A stretch of DNA of 64,000 nt from Sclerotinia nivalis (GCA_029531795.1 JAPEIS010000014.1:992001-1056000); one strand, 5' to 3'; shown: positions 1 to 13,660, counted from the first letter of the stretch. Numbers and translations are program-made. The notes: generated by a model from the sequence alone, not told the origin.

Positions 1-2953
1 GAGAAAGTGTTGGAAGTGGTTTGATAGATAGTATTTTGTACCTCTACATATGTGTAGGGTTCGGCTCTACCTTCTTCGTGTAATAATGTGAATAAATCGT
101 TTCCTACATGACGTGTGTAGTCTGCAAGCTGTTGAATCCCCATTTCGCATTGCTCAAACGACTCAACGGTATCGGGCATTAGTGATAATGATCGAGCTTT
201 CAAGTCTTCAATTTCTCGGACTGCTTTTCCAATAACAACCTTTGCACTACGTGTTTGAGTAATAACTGCTTCAGTCTTTTTGGAGAAATGTTGGAAGAGC
301 TCATCATCTTCCTCTTGACTGGGTATGATAAATTGTACCATTGTTCGGGTAGATGTAATCGCAGCAGCAGCATTTTCGAGCTGGCTCTGCATGACAAGGG
401 TACGCATATGTACCTCATCAGCGTAATTAGCAAGGCCATCTCGGAGATGAACCTCTGCAAGATGAGACATGAGAGCGATAGTACGTTGTAATTCGCTAGC
501 ACATTGCTTTTCCTTCAATTCATCTCTTCTCAAACCATCTATCCATCCGTTGAGTGCTCTTTCTACAGGTTCGAGTTCATATAGTGCGCCTTCATATTTA
601 CCGAATTCCACTATAGAGCAATGGCTGATGGCATTGACAAAACGGTCACACATAGCACTAACCCATACGAGTTTGTCAAGAACATCACAGCCAGCAAATA
701 TGTCATCCTCGTGACCAATAGGTGGCTGTCCGTTCACTCTCTCCTTAACAAATCCATGCAAGAGATTTGCTTTGAAAGCTACACGTCGAAATCTTAGCAA
801 TGCCAAGACCGAATCTCTTTCTGCATTGAATTGATCTGGTAAGAATAATTGAACAATCGACAAATGTTCTGATGCCTCTTGAGCGTCCAAGCGACGTAAC
901 TCCAGGTCGATTGTCTTGATTTGTGTTTTAGCAGCAGAAACTTGGAGCTTCATATTCAAATCTTGCATTGCACGTGATCGACTGTTCAATTGTTCCGATT
1001 CTGTTTCCGTGACGGCGTGTGATGCTCTCATATCTTCCAGATCGCTTTGGAGACTGGTTACTAGCTCACGGAACTTGGACAAAGTATATTCCATATCATC
1101 CAAGGTCTCATCTTGCTGCGCAGCTCGTCTTGCTTGCTCATTGATAATGCTTTCCTTGAAGTCAAGTTCTTCCTGCATTTCCTTCTCTGTCTCAACATGA
1201 TTGATCTCGAGCTCATCATTCAGTTCTTTCAAACTCTCGAGGTCCTCAATTGTGACCTTAAGTTCCTCAATCTGCTCACTCATACTCATGTTTCGATCGG
1301 TAAGTTCCTCAATCATGTCTTCGGCGCCTAGAGCATTATCGAGTTGTTGGCGAAGATCTTCAATAACTGCTTCTGATTGAGCAAGCTTTCCCTTAACCAC
1401 ATCATAATGTTCCTTCACACTACCGAGCTCTCGAACATCCTCTTGTAAACTCTTGATTTCGTCTTTCAGCTCGGCCTCAGCTTGTTGTGTCAAATCCCGG
1501 AGCCTCAGAAGGGCTTCCGTCAATCTTTCATTCTTTCTCTCCATTTGCAAATAACTTTGGCTAGTCTTTTCTTCTGCACTCATCTCCCCCCCTAATTCCG
1601 TGTTCTCTTCTCGCAGTACCTCGACCTCAAGCTCCAACTCTTCAGTCTTTTGTTTTAAGGCATCCAATTCAGTCTTGAGCACTTCGGCTGTCTCTTCTGC
1701 CATCTCCCTATCTAAAGTCGCCATTTCAAGTATCGACTCATGTTCAGCTTGAATAGCTTCAGCTTCCTCAAATCGAGCGGCAAATTCTTTCAACTGCTTT
1801 CGCAAGTCTGTTATTTCTTGTTGCTGAGGTTGATATTTTGTCTGTAACTTCTGAATAATACCTTCAAACTTCTCCTTTTCTACCTGGACATTTTCCAAAG
1901 CTTTTAGCTTCTCCCTATCCTCCATCCGTTTCTTTTCCATTACTCTAAGTTTGGTTTTCAGATCTTCAATCTCTCTGCTAGCTGCCGTGCTCGCTGCACC
2001 GCGCGGTGCCGCTGGTGATCCTCCTGGTGAAGCTTCTCGTCCCGTCCTAGATAATACAGGACTTGCAGCTTGTGGAGATAGTTGACCCGTGTCACTCCTC
2101 AGTGACGGTGATAGAAGTCTATCTTCATCCACCGTTTCATGAGTTCCGTCACTGAGGTGGCCAGTACTTACTTGACTAGAACCTGATGGCACGCGATCCG
2201 CACTAGGTCGAAGAGTGCGTTTTGGAGCCAAAGATGTTGGGCGAGCACCCGTCGTCCTGGTTGCAGGGGCCCCTATTCTATTTCCAACATTACTACCCCC
2301 GGCTAATGGTTTCCCTCGTCCTGCAGGTGGAGGTGGTGGTCCCATTGATGTTCGGCTAGTTACAGATGATGGTCGTGGTTTTGAAACGCCGGCAGAAGCT
2401 GCCCGAGAATTCGCTGGTGTTCCAGTTCTTGGGGTTGAGGCAACTGAAGTGCCCGTGGAGTATAGTTGTTTTGTAGGAGATTTTGTAGGAGACTAGACAT
2501 GGCATCAGAATATGTATAAGCTAAAGATGAATATGTACACACCCGTAGGCCAGAAGGACCTGAAGGGTGTCTTGCCATGGGACTTGGACTTGGGGCATTC
2601 ATGCTTTTCCTCTTAGCCACACCATTATCCGGTACAGAACTTGTTCTTCGTGCTGCCGGGGCAACAACACTGCTTGGACGACCAGGCTTCTTTGCAGGCG
2701 CAGGTGCTTTCGGGGGTGCTGCAGGTCGATCAATAATCCTAATATTCGAAGGACGAACGAACATTCCACGACCCAATTCGCACCGAAAATATCGTCTTCC
2801 CAGGACACTACCATCATTTTTGCCTCCTCCATCTTCCAACTCAACTCCGATCCAATCCCCTGCAGCGAAAATTGGATCCGTTCCAATGTAAAGAATAGTT
2901 CCTATAGCACCATTTCCCAGTTCGACCGTTTGGCCAATTTCGAACTCGGCCAT
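1..2953 (-). CDS. Dynactin p150/Glued subunit, 3' part outside the window
   Basis: Large subunit of dynactin, the activator that links cytoplasmic dynein to microtubules and cargo. Exon 1 runs from the ATG at 2953 to 2543, a 50-base intron spans 2542-2493, and the second exon stays open from 2492 to the window edge. Residues about 1-75 form a CAP-Gly domain, with the pattern GIGVELEDGGGKNDG-like and a conserved RYF near residue 55. A long Ser/Pro/Thr and basic linker follows, including a KSPTK repeat just after the splice junction. After that come several hundred residues of heptad-rich coiled coil and then the start of the conserved dynactin region. The order CAP-Gly, basic linker, coiled coil is diagnostic of p150 (ro-3 in Neurospora, nudM in Aspergillus). 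The intron is phase 0 and the frame continues without stops. The C-terminus is missing only because the window ends. Confidence 0.93.
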
Positions 2954-3556
2954 GATGTGCGAATCATCTGAGAGGTTTAAAACTGCGGTTGAAAGTTATG
3001 CGCTTTACAAGAGATGTGAGGTTTGTTGTTGCTAAGTAAATGGATCGAATTGTTGATATACTGTACTATGTCGTTGTCGCGTCCGCGTTCAAACCGGATG
3101 TGATTATGTAATCATGAAGTTGTCCGTGCTGCTGAAAAAGAATCTCTTAACTCATTCACATTCATTAACCTTTGGACGTTTGGATCATAGGTATCCTAGA
3201 TAATTTCTAAAATAATATCGTAGCCACCTGTAAGTCTTTTTATGTCACTCAATTTCTGTGGGACATTATTCCAATGTACCGTATGATCATTTATTACAAT
3301 CCCAATGATATCTCCTATTCACCCCTGAATTAAGAACCACATTTTTCAATACTCGAGATAGAACTAATTAATAACAGGACCTGTGACTTCTTTGCATTTT
3401 GCATTAGTGGACATGAAAACAGGAAACACTCTTCATAAAAAAGACACCATAGTGATATCTTATTGAGATTCTAACTCCTATAAAACTGTAAAGAAACACA
3501 TCATCATATCCTATCCTCCACCCTCCATCCCCAGACCTTTCACCATCACCATCCGA
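2954..3556. other. Intergenic, dynactin promoter side
   Basis: About 600 bases between the dynactin start codon and the end of the FAS1 gene. It should hold the dynactin promoter and 5' UTR and the FAS1 3' UTR. I see no further gene, tRNA or repeat in it. Confidence 0.5.
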
Positions 3557-4873
3557 CTACAGAATCATCATAGCAGCAGCCCCCATTACCGCGGCTACCG
3601 CACCTCCCAAGCGTTCTCCATTCAACATTTTATCTCCAGCCCCTGTCTTGATATTCGTATCCATAGCAGCGCTAGGTGCTGTAGTCGTCGCCATAATCCC
3701 GCTGGTGAACGGCGGACTAGCCGCACTAGTTGCCCCTTCAAATGCAACAGGTTGAGTAGCTGCAGTAGGGTTCTCAACAACAGTTTCATTGGAGGGGTTG
3801 AGGACATTGTCGATTACGTGCATGACACCATTGGAAACAATAATGTCGGTGGTGATTACTTGGGCACTGTTGATGAATACTTTGGAGTTTTCCGAGGTGA
3901 CCGTTAGAGATTCGCCCATGAGGGTGGGGAAGGATTCGTTGGCTAGACCAGTGGTGAGAAGGGTGGAGTAACCGACCTGCGGGTAGGTTAGCTTGAATCT
4001 TGGAATTGTGCAAGAGGGGGTCTACATACGGTACCGTTGAGAACATGATATTCGAGAATTTGACTTAGTTGTGTTGTGGGAAGAGCAGCAGCTGTGTCTC
4101 CTATTTTCTCGAAAGCATCATTGGAAGGAGCGAAAATAGTGACGTCGTTGAGGGAGTTGACGGGATCTACTAGGGATGTCTTTGTGAGGGCACCCGCAAG
4201 AGACAGAAGGTTTGAGTCGATAGCTGACATGGCTGGAGAGAGAGGAATGGTGAGGACCGTATCGATGATATGTATTACACCTCCATTGAACATAATATCC
4301 TGATATCTATGTTAGGTTTGATCCCACAGCAGATTTGAAGGAGAGACAGAATTGGAAACTGGCTTACAGTCTGTGTTGTGGTGCTTGTCTCTTTCAATCC
4401 AGTCGTAATAACGGCATTTGAACCATTCAAAGCAACCTGTACAACTTGTCCACCAGTAACTTGTGTGTAGCTCTCATTTGTCAAAAGCGTCGGTACAAAC
4501 TGTGCCTCGTTTGTGAATTTGCTGGCTGGGAATGTACCATTCAAGACATGATATTGAAGAACTGCAGCGACAATATCGCTCTGCCCAACTGCAGCCTTGT
4601 TTGCAGGCATCGCAAGGAATTTAGCAAAGGCGGCGTTAGATGGTGCCAATACTGTAATCCCCGATGAGGTGTTGGAGAGAGCGCCCGCAAGTGCGGGTTG
4701 TTGCCCAAGGAGCACTGCAGATATTAATATAGTAGGATTAAATGGATACTAGAGGACTTACTGGAAAGAGTAGAAAGAGTTCCATTATTAGCTGCGATGG
4801 CTTGGGATAATGACATCTGAGCAGTGACTCCGGAGGCAAGAAGCGCCAACGAGAAAAGTGATGGTGTATACAT
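3557..4873 (-). CDS. Fasciclin (FAS1) domain protein, predicted GPI-anchored
   Basis: Secreted cell-surface adhesion-type protein of 382 residues. Exons are 4873-4762, 4714-4368, 4299-4030 and 3976-3557; every junction is GT-AG and the frame closes. Residues 1-19 are a signal peptide (MYTPSLFSLALLASGVTA). Two FAS1 repeats follow. The first has VLAPSNAAF and QYHVLNGT, the second IFAPSNDAF and EYHVLNGTV; these are the H1 and YH motifs of the family. The C-terminus is Ala/Ser/Thr-rich and ends in a hydrophobic stretch (GGAVAAVMGAAAMMIL), the usual layout of a GPI attachment signal. The second FAS1 repeat begins exactly at exon 3. Fungal two-FAS1 proteins of this kind sit in the plasma membrane or wall; the precise ligand is not known. 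The GPI anchor is inferred from composition only. Confidence 0.9.
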
Positions 4874-6154
4874 TATTATGAAGGGAAGTAGTAATAGGAT
4901 CAACTATTACTTAGCTATATTCTGCTCTGCAAATATTAACGAGATAAGTAGGACTGGATAACTATCAAAATCACCGAGCAAAGAAACAACATCAGGGAAG
5001 GAAAGGCAAGATATAAGATACGAATGGAGATCTCTCTCGTGGGCAAAGCGGAACTCGGAAACGCCCCGCACAGAAGGAAGATACACCAAGGATATGTTTC
5101 ATGCTGAAGTCTTGGGGCTAGAAGGCTTTAGTGCTGAGGAATTACGTCTGTGGTAAATGTGAGTATACAGAATGTAGCACAGACTCACGATGAGTAGATA
5201 ATCGAGTGTGCCAATTAATTGCTGCTACTTGGTTGGATGTTTGAAGTACACTTGCAAAACCCTCGTGCCTCCACATATGACAGAAGTAGCAACTGTTACT
5301 AAAATTTGCTAACAAAGAAACATACACTAGAAAGCTTGACTTCAAATATAAGGTTAAATAAGGTTAATTGATAGCATGAAACAAGCTGTGTTCGGAACTC
5401 AAACGCGGGGTATGATTGGCCGCATGAAATGTCAAAGCCACTCAAACGCGAAAGGAAACAGGTGAAACGAACAATATTCGACTTCAGGTCAAGAATCCAT
5501 ACTCATTTCTTGCTTGAAGATGAGGGTTTGGGAAGTTTTGTGCAGGCACAATTCTACGTAGATGGCTGAGATCTGTCACTGCTATTCGAGTAGGTCTTAA
5601 CGAGGAAGTTTGGTTCGAATTCATAAAAACACGACTTGCTGGGATAATTTATCGCCGCTTCTTTTCCAGGGAGCAGTGGAGTCTTTGAAGAACAATGCTG
5701 AATACTGGGACGATTCTTGATACTATGCTGAGCACTCGCTCTATGAAGAAATGTATCGATATATTCCACACCCATGCGCATGACATTACCCAGGCATGCC
5801 AAGAACGTTGGCACTTGCGATTCGTGTTTGCCGGCCGTTGCTAATCATTTGCTTCTTATGGACAGTGCGTGTGCTCCAAGGCTAATAGTAGTTGTTCAAA
5901 GGGAACGAATACCGGTACATATGATTCGAAGTTGAGATAGGACTTGGTAGGGTAATTCATAACATTTATTGGCATTAATGAAGTAAAGCAAGGTAGTGTG
6001 CGCTATTATATACTTTTGATGTTCCCATTCAATCGTTTCTCATCCTTAATCCTTCGGGGCCGATGCTGAAAATTCATTGGGGATCTTGGGTTGGAAGAAC
6101 CACGAACACAACCTCATTCCCCTGATAGATTACTTCCTCATTCACTCGGCGCAT
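4874..6154. other. Intergenic between FAS1 gene and TSC13
   Basis: About 1.3 kb holding the FAS1 promoter and the TSC13 3' UTR. Short open frames (for example 5554-5814 minus) have no recognisable domain or splice context. I see no supportable gene. Confidence 0.4.
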
Positions 6155-7219
6155 TTAACCAGTAAGTTCCTTAACGAAGGCTCCTGGAGTAGGAAATAGA
6201 GCGTTTCTCTTTTTCTTATATTTATCGCCGAAATCACTACGATATTGCTTTTCCTTCTTGACAGCCCACTGCTGCATCTGTGCGGTTCCGATAATAGTGA
6301 AGATGACCGTACTCAAGCTCTTTGTCACGAGTATCATACCGATCCATGCCAGCATCTCGAAGAAATAATTGGGGCACGTTACCATAGAGAAACCATAACC
6401 TTGGGGAATTCCACGCTCAGTTCCCCCCGGCGAGCGAAGGTTCGAGAGAGTGAGATGTGTTTTGAGGTTGGAAAGCTCTCCAAAGAGATAGAGAGCCACT
6501 CCAGCCATGTTTAGATAGTCCAATTTCGGCGATGACAATGCGGTGTAGGATGAAGGGGCATATATGAAGTAGGCGATGTAGAGACCGCTAAGAAGCCAGT
6601 AGTGAGCGCAGTTTTTGAAGATGTTGCTGGCTGGCATTGTAGACAGGGAGAAACGGTGGATAAAAATTGTTTCATATTCGCGTTTGAGGAAATGAAGAAT
6701 TATGAGGGTCATAGAGAGAAGCTGAGAATTCGAGAGGGGCCCGACAGGCTGGGAGTATATGTAAGGGCGAAGGAGCGGGAATCCAAGGTGGATTAGGATT
6801 GGGCCGAGGTATTCGATTATATATACAGTGCGCCAGCCTAGTTGAGGACCTGTAATAGATTACAATGTGAGTATGATGTGTATTACTTGCAGAGCAGGTT
6901 GTGATTGTGTACCTAAGTCCTTGATCAAGATTTCCTTTCCAATAATCACTTCTTTATGTTGAGAAATGAAGGCTTTCCTATCTTTCAAGATCTTCTTTTG
7001 CCCTGGATCGAAGATACCGAATCGATTGGGGTCCCAACTGCCGACTTGTTTGGCCAATTTTTCTTTAACATCTTGAACTGTAGTTGTTTCGTCGATATCG
7101 ATAGAGGTAGGAAGATGTTTGATGGGATTTTTGGGAGCTTTTGAGGTTAGCATCAAGAGATATTCAATGGCACATTGGATTAACTTACAGCGATTTGTGA
7201 CCTTCAAAGTGACTGCCAT
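6155..7219 (-). CDS. TSC13: Very-long-chain trans-2-enoyl-CoA reductase
   Basis: Last enzyme of the ER fatty acid elongation cycle: it reduces trans-2-enoyl-CoA with NADPH to give the chain used for sphingolipids. Exons are 7219-7189, 7137-6913 and 6849-6155, giving 316 residues, close to the usual 310. The first exon codes for only ten residues plus one base. The N-terminal third has a ubiquitin-like fold region (DVKEKLAKQ, then a RFGIFDPGQKK-like stretch). The remainder is the steroid 5-alpha-reductase-type membrane domain with several hydrophobic segments. Conserved motifs include KREYETIFIHRFS, the FKNCAHYW stretch, RSPGGTERGIPQGYGF and CPNYFFEMLAWIG, and the protein ends with a basic KYKKKR-type tail. 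The conserved Lys of the KREYET motif and the Tyr of the PNYFFE motif correspond to residues implicated in catalysis in the yeast enzyme. Confidence 0.95.
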
Positions 7220-8930
7220 CTTTCAAGATGTGACAATATATAATATAAACTGATTGATCAAAGTTGTTGAAGTTAAAGACAGCAAGCGCTGAACATGTAC
7301 ATGCTGGCTTTCAAGCTCCAAAATTGTTGACAGGGTACGGAAACATCCACCAAAAATTCACCGACCGTCATCATCACATGATACACGATAGAACTTCGCC
7401 CATCCGACACTTTCTCTATTTACTCCATACGGAAGCATACGTACCCCGTACACTTTCTCCTCATTCTTCATTTCTCCTTATCCATTGCATTGTACAGGGT
7501 AGGCCGCCAGTGCTAAGTCGTTCATGCGGGTATCATACCGATTGGTCTAATTGGGTGAATCACGAGATCTATCACATCCAGCTGTGCAACCTTGCATTGA
7601 GCCCTCAACAATCCTTGCTCTGCAAGCATCTTCTCCTCATCAATATGTGAGGAGACGAATTCGGAAGTTATGAGCTTCAGCCGCCCCTGCTTCTAGTTGA
7701 TGCAGTCCATCGAAAATAAATGAGAGAGGAGATTTGGTGGTTTGAGGGTTTGAGCTGGGTGATCTAGCTGTGCAGTAGCCAGTGCTCAAGTGAGACTTTT
7801 CCAAATAGAAACTGGTGAACACGTCGATCAGTACCCGGAGGCTCTAGAGCTTCATTCTTAGCAGCAGCAATCATGACCTCCATACAGCAAAAGCTGAGCA
7901 AAAAGAATATCCGTTTTATGGATTAGTTATTATTATTATAGCTTCTTATCTGTTGTCAAAACCCAGCCTCCTTTCTCTCAGGAATTAAACCAATATCCAG
8001 AATAAGTGGCTTGCGGGGTCGGGAGCACAATGTTGTGTTCATCAATAAACCAATCAAACATCTCAAGACACCACCACCACCACCCGGATTTTGTTTATGA
8101 TCTGAATCATTAAGCAAGCCATCATCGTTAAGGTTGTTAAATGTCAATTTTGGCTTCGTTATTGAAAAGTCATGACTTTTATTTGGCAGCTGGATCTCAA
8201 TTTAGATATTGAAAGAATGATAAGATTACAACTCTTTTCATTATTAAATATTTAGTATTCAGTTGGGTTACTTTGGTATACCAATTAATTCGCATATTAG
8301 TAGTGTTGTCAAGTTAATGAATGATATGTCGAGTGGCAAGCATTTCAAATGGCGCGCCATGTCCGAATCTGCGATTTTGCATACAATCAGGTCTCACCCC
8401 AATGGTGCAAAATCTGGAGACCTCTACGCATTGTCCAATAAATTTCGAGTATTTCAGCCCTTGAGGTCCTTGCTGTAGCTCAAGCAGTTTTGATGTAACC
8501 CTTCAATTTGATATTCATAAATTTTGATTGGGTCAAATTGGAGGGGATCGTCAACTCCGCTTCACATTCTCTTCGAGATTTACATGTACTATCCTGCATC
8601 AATCGTAGTACACGGCAGAAGCTATCAAATCGAGGGGAGAGCTTCCCTTGTCCCCTTCCTCGGCGGCGTAATAGGTAGCTCAGCTTCTCATTCTTTCCGA
8701 CCTCTTCCTTTTTCCTTCTCCTACATCACCATCACCTTTATATTCCAACAGTATCCCATTAAATTGGCCTCATGCGACACCATTATTTGTTCTATTGTAA
8801 CAATTGATCACTGATTTCCATGTAAGCAATAAAAAAATTCAATAAATTCTATCTTTCTTGTTAAATGTAATTTGTATTTTCAGCTGAGAACTAACAGTCC
8901 AGCATAGAATACTTCATCGAGTCAATCGCA
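7220..8930. other. Intergenic, divergent promoters of TSC13 and Ppo gene
   Basis: The two flanking genes start on opposite sides, so this 1.7 kb holds both promoters. Open frames inside (7264-7650 plus, 8524-8814 plus) show no family motif and have low-complexity composition. I do not call them genes. Confidence 0.45.
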
Positions 8931-11900
8931 ATGATGAGACGTCTTTCGACAGTGTTCAAGAATAAAGACAAGGAGAACACCAAATCCTCACCCACATCTG
9001 CCGAAAATGGGGCGACTTCCTCAAATGGACCGGCACGTCGTTTGACGATGGGTGTGTCTAAAAAGTCTACCAGTGGTACTGCAAGCTCTAATCCCCAAGC
9101 ATTTGAGGGTCCCGATCATAGTGTAAAACGCGCTGGTATTGTTGGAACTCTTGAATCACTTGGGAAAGTCATCAGCACAGCCAACCGTCCTTTAAATACC
9201 GAAACTGGAGATGGCTCCTATGACGCAAAACAGGAACAATTGGGTTTATTGGATGATCTCAAATCATTGAGAATCAAGGATTTGGAAACATTGCAGTTGA
9301 CTATGAAGCAAGAATTGGGAACTTCAAAATTGACGGACGACAAGGCCATGCTAATGGAAAGACTCATTCAGGTAAACTTGGGCCTTAATTTGTTCATACA
9401 AATGCTAATACTAAAAAGTTGGTTGCAAATCTTCCTGGAACCTCTAAGACTCGGGTCAAGCTTACCGAAGTACTGGTTGACGAATTATGGGGCTCTTTGG
9501 AACATCCACCAGCTTCAATGCTTGGTGACAAGTACAATTATCGACAGGCTGATGGCTCGTGAGTATATTACGAGAAATATCGACATCTTTCTCACTAATC
9601 CTTTTCCCTAGATATAATAACATCAGGTTTCCCGATATCGGAAAAGCTGGTACAGCTTACGCTCGAAGTGTTACTCCCAAAATCGTTCAGCCAAACCCAA
9701 AACCAGATCCAGGTCTTATATTCGACACGATTATGAGTCGAGATAATGGTGGTTTCAAGCCTCATCCAAACAATGTCTCCAGTATGCTTTACTATATTGC
9801 AAGTATTATCATCCATGACTGCTTTCGCACATCACACGAAGATTTTAATATTTCAATGACCTCCTCTTATTTGGATCTTTCTCCTTTATATGGAAGCAAC
9901 CAGGATGAGCAGAATAATATGCGAACTCTTAAGGACGGAGAACTTAAGCCGGATTGTTTTTCCGAAAAGAGACTATTAGGCTTCCCTCCGGGAGTTGGAT
10001 GTATCCTTATTGTGAGTGACTTACGGAAAGATTACAGGCCAGGAACTAAAATTTTATAGATGTTTAATCGTTTTCACAACTATGTGGTCAAACAATTGGC
10101 GACAATCAATGAGAATGGACGCTTTACACCTCCCAAGGATAATCTACCTGAGGATAAAAAGCAAGCAGCCTGGAAGAAATACGATAATGACCTCTTCCAG
10201 ACTGGGCGTCTTATTACTTGCGGCCTCTACATCAACGTTATTCTGCTCGATTATCTACGCACAATTGTTGGATTGAATAGGGTCAATTCTACCTGGTAAG
10301 TATCATTCAAACATAGGTAGAAAGTGTTCCTGACTAATCGGTATTAGGACTCTTGATCCTCGTATCGAAATGGAAAGAAATAGCAAGCCCGGAACTGTTG
10401 CTGGAGTTGGTAATCAATGTGCTGCTGAATTCAATCTGTAAGCTTTTCCACCATCTGTCTCCCTGTACTTAGAGCTAATTGTTTATAGCGTATACCGATG
10501 GCATTCCTGCATCAGTCAACGCGACGAGAAGTGGTCTGAGGATCTGTACATGAAAATCTTTGGAAAGAGCCACAAGGAAGTTTCTATGCAGGAGCTCCTT
10601 GTCGGCTTGGGTAAGCTCGAAGCAATGACTCCAGACGATCCTCTACAAAGAGACTTTGCTGGTATGAAGAGAGGCAGTGATGGAAAGCTCAATGATGATG
10701 ATCTTGTTAAGGAATTGACTGCGAGCATCGAAGATTTGGCTGGGTCATCAGGAGCGAATAACGTTCCCGCAGTGCTTCGTGCTGTTGAAATTCTCGGAAT
10801 GGAGCAAGCTCGTGCATGGAAGTGTGCAACACTAAACGAATTCCGGAAACACTTTGGTCTCATACCACATGAAAAGTTCTCAGATATCAATTCGGATCCA
10901 GCCGTCTATGAGAAATTGAAGGTTCTATACGATGACCCAGATTTGGTCGAACTTTACACTGGATTGGTTTGTGAAGATGCTAAGAAGCCTATGGATCCAG
11001 GTGTTGGTATTGGACCAACCTACACAATTAGTCGAAGCATTCTTTCTGACGCAGTTACACTGGTTCGTGGAGACAGATTTTATACTACCGACTATCATCC
11101 AGCAAATCTCACGAACTGGGGAGTTACTGAAGTCGATTACGATTTGAACGTCAACCAAGGCTGCGTATTTTACAAACTATTCATCCGAGCTTTCCCCAAT
11201 CACTTCTCATTTAACAGTATCTATGCTCATTACCCTCTCACAATCCCATCGGAAAACAAGAAGATTATGGAGAAACTTGGTCGCGTTGATGACTATAGCT
11301 GGGAGAAACCATCCAAGATTCCCGAGAGAAAGAATATCGTCACTTATGATGGAGTCAAGAGTGTTCTCACTAATGGAGAAGCATTTGGTGTTGATAACTG
11401 GCGTAAAGGTCTCGCTTTTCTCATGGGAAAACCAGGTATTTAAAATTGTTGCAGAAGCCATACACTCCAATACTAATATAACCTTAGGAGCCAATTTTAT
11501 GTTGGCTGGTGATGGCGACTTCTTTGCCGAGCGACGCAATCAAATGAAGGAATGCCTCTACCAAGACAAATGGCATGAAAGTGTGAAGAACTATTACGAA
11601 AGCATTGTTCCAAAACTTCTCAAGAGGTGGTCTTATAATATTGGAGGCACAACTAACCAGGTTGATGTCATTCGCGATATTGATAATTCCGGTGAGATAT
11701 TTGTTCACTCTTACCCAATCATTCTTATCTAACATAAACTAGCTCATGTTTACTTTGCTTCGAACATCTTTCACCTTCCTCTCAAAAGTGAAGAGAATCC
11801 TAAAGGCGTATACACCGAGCATGAATTGTATATGGTTTTAGCCGTTATCTTCATTGTAATATTTTTCGGTGATGTCGATCCAGCGAAAACCTTCCCATTA

Positions 11901-12897
11901 CGTGCCGCTGGTCTTCCAGTCACACAAGATCTCGGTCAACTAGTCGAGCAGAATGTGAACTTTATTTCAAAGACTAGTCTCGTATCAGGTATTGTTGATA
12001 CTTTTATGGAGGAAAATAATGCACTCAAAGATTACGGTGTGCATATGGTGCGCCATTTGTTGAAGACTGGCTTGGGCGTTCATGAGACTGTGTTAGTAGT
12101 TCCTTTAATTTCTCATTATATTTACTGACATTACATAGATGGTCACAAATTTTGCCTACAGCAGGAGCGATGGTGGCGAACCAAGCACAAGTTTTCGGTC
12201 AAGTACTCGACTATTATCTTGGTGATGGCAAGGAACATCTTTCAGAAATCAATCGTCTTGCAAAGCTCAATACAGCTGAAGCAGATGATATTCTCTTACA
12301 TTACCTCTTGGAAGGAATTAGTAAGCAATCTTTCATATTTTCTAATTCATACCAGTGCTAACAACGTCCAGGAATGTACGGCACATTTGGTGCTTACCGC
12401 ACATGTCATCAAAATATCACCATCAACGATGGATCACGAAAAGTCGAATGCAAGCCCGGTGATTCTGTCTTCACAAGTTTTGTATGTGTTCCCTTTCCAA
12501 TACCCACCCAACACAATTTCCTAACAAATTCCAGGTCTCCCTAGCCCAAGACCCGAAAATCTACCCAGACCCCAAGAAAGTCCGTCTAGACCGACCAATC
12601 GACTCCTACCTCGTCTACGGCATCGGTTCACACGCCTGTCTCGGTGGTGACGCTTCACGCGTAGCCCTCACCGCCATGCTCAAATGTATCGGGCGACTCG
12701 ACAATCTTCGAAGAGCACCTGGTCCACAAGGCGAGATGAAGAAAATCCCTCGAGAAGGTGGTTTCTATGTTTACATGGATAAGATGATGGGATCGGAATT
12801 CCCGTTCCCGACTACGATGAAGATTTGTTGGGATGGGGGGTTGAATGAACCGGAATCGGTGGGGGATAAGGGGAAGGGGAAGAAGACGGGACTTTGA
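8931..12897 (+). CDS. Psi-producing fatty acid dioxygenase / cytochrome P450 fusion (Ppo/linoleate diol synthase)
   Basis: Bifunctional oxylipin enzyme. The N-terminal haem peroxidase domain oxygenates linoleic or oleic acid to an 8-hydroperoxide, and the C-terminal P450 domain isomerises it to a dihydroxy product (psi factor). Eleven exons: 8931-9371, 9419-9558, 9612-10011, 10060-10295, 10348-10437, 10489-11435, 11488-11691, 11743-12091, 12139-12320, 12372-12481 and 12535-12897. All phases agree, giving 1153 residues. Distal His is near residue 262 (IIIHDCF). Catalytic Tyr438 and proximal His441 lie in the YRWH motif. The P450 haem loop reads GIGSHACLGG with Cys near 1068, so the P450 half keeps its thiolate ligand, like PpoA and unlike PpoC-type proteins that lost it. 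The N-terminus is basic and disordered and the C-terminal tail is Lys/Gly-rich. A second ATG directly follows the first, so the start may be 8934. Regiospecificity (5,8-, 7,8- or other diol) cannot be read from sequence alone. Confidence 0.95.
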
Positions 12898-13525
12898 CTA
12901 GCCGAGGATCATGCGGGTGCTGGTGCTGGTGCTCCGGAGGATTGGAATGGGTGGTAGGGAATGGATGAATGAATGGGTGAATGAATGAATTGGATGATAG
13001 GCGGAAACTGGATTCCACGAGATTGATTTTATATCCTTACAATTTCCTATTTCGTAGGTCTTTCCAGGTTATCGGGAATGTAATGAGCTGGATTCTGAAT
13101 CGAATTCAAATTTGCAATAAGGATAAGGATTTATTCAGGTGGCGAGCTTTTGCTTCTGCTTTTGCTTTTTGTTTTTGCGTTTGATTTTTCAAGTTACCTA
13201 GTCAGTCCGTCATTTTTTTTTTAAATCGATACCTGGTTATGGATAATATGGTACGGAATTGAAATGATTGAAATAATTGAAATGTATAGAAATAAATAAT
13301 CTTTCGTGATTGATTTTATTTAAACTAGTTAAGTAATAAATGAATAAATGATAATATTATTTAACTTGTATATTTTTGTTTTGTGAGATTTATAATAAGT
13401 AGAATTAATTATAAATAATATATAACATCTAATATATATAATACTTTCAATCTTCAAGTATTTAATATAATATAATTTTAATTTTAATTCCTCCTCGACT
13501 TTTTATCTATATGACTGGTATTATA

Positions 13526-13563
13526 TACTACTACTATACTACTATACTACTATACTACTATAC
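13526..13563. repeat. Microsatellite, tact/actat units
   Basis: A run built from the pentanucleotide ACTAT and the trinucleotide CTA, visible by eye. It is slippage-type simple repeat. Confidence 0.85.
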
Positions 13564-13599
13564 AAAATTTATAGATCCTCTCTTCTTTTAATCTTATTT

Positions 13600-13623
13600 C
13601 ATCCCATCCCATCCCATCCCATT
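13600..13623. repeat. Microsatellite, CATCC units
   Basis: About four tandem copies of the pentamer CATCC in a pyrimidine-rich stretch. Confidence 0.85.
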
Positions 13624-13660
13624 CCCCATTTCTCCATCCTTCATTTCTTCATTTCCCAAT

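Noticed and set aside
7264..7650. 128-codon open frame on the plus strand
   Set aside because: No domain, odd composition and no conserved-looking core. It sits in the shared promoter of two divergent genes.
7754..7882. Short minus-strand frame that reads fairly protein-like
   Set aside because: Under 45 codons, no family signature and no partner exon; cannot be told from chance.
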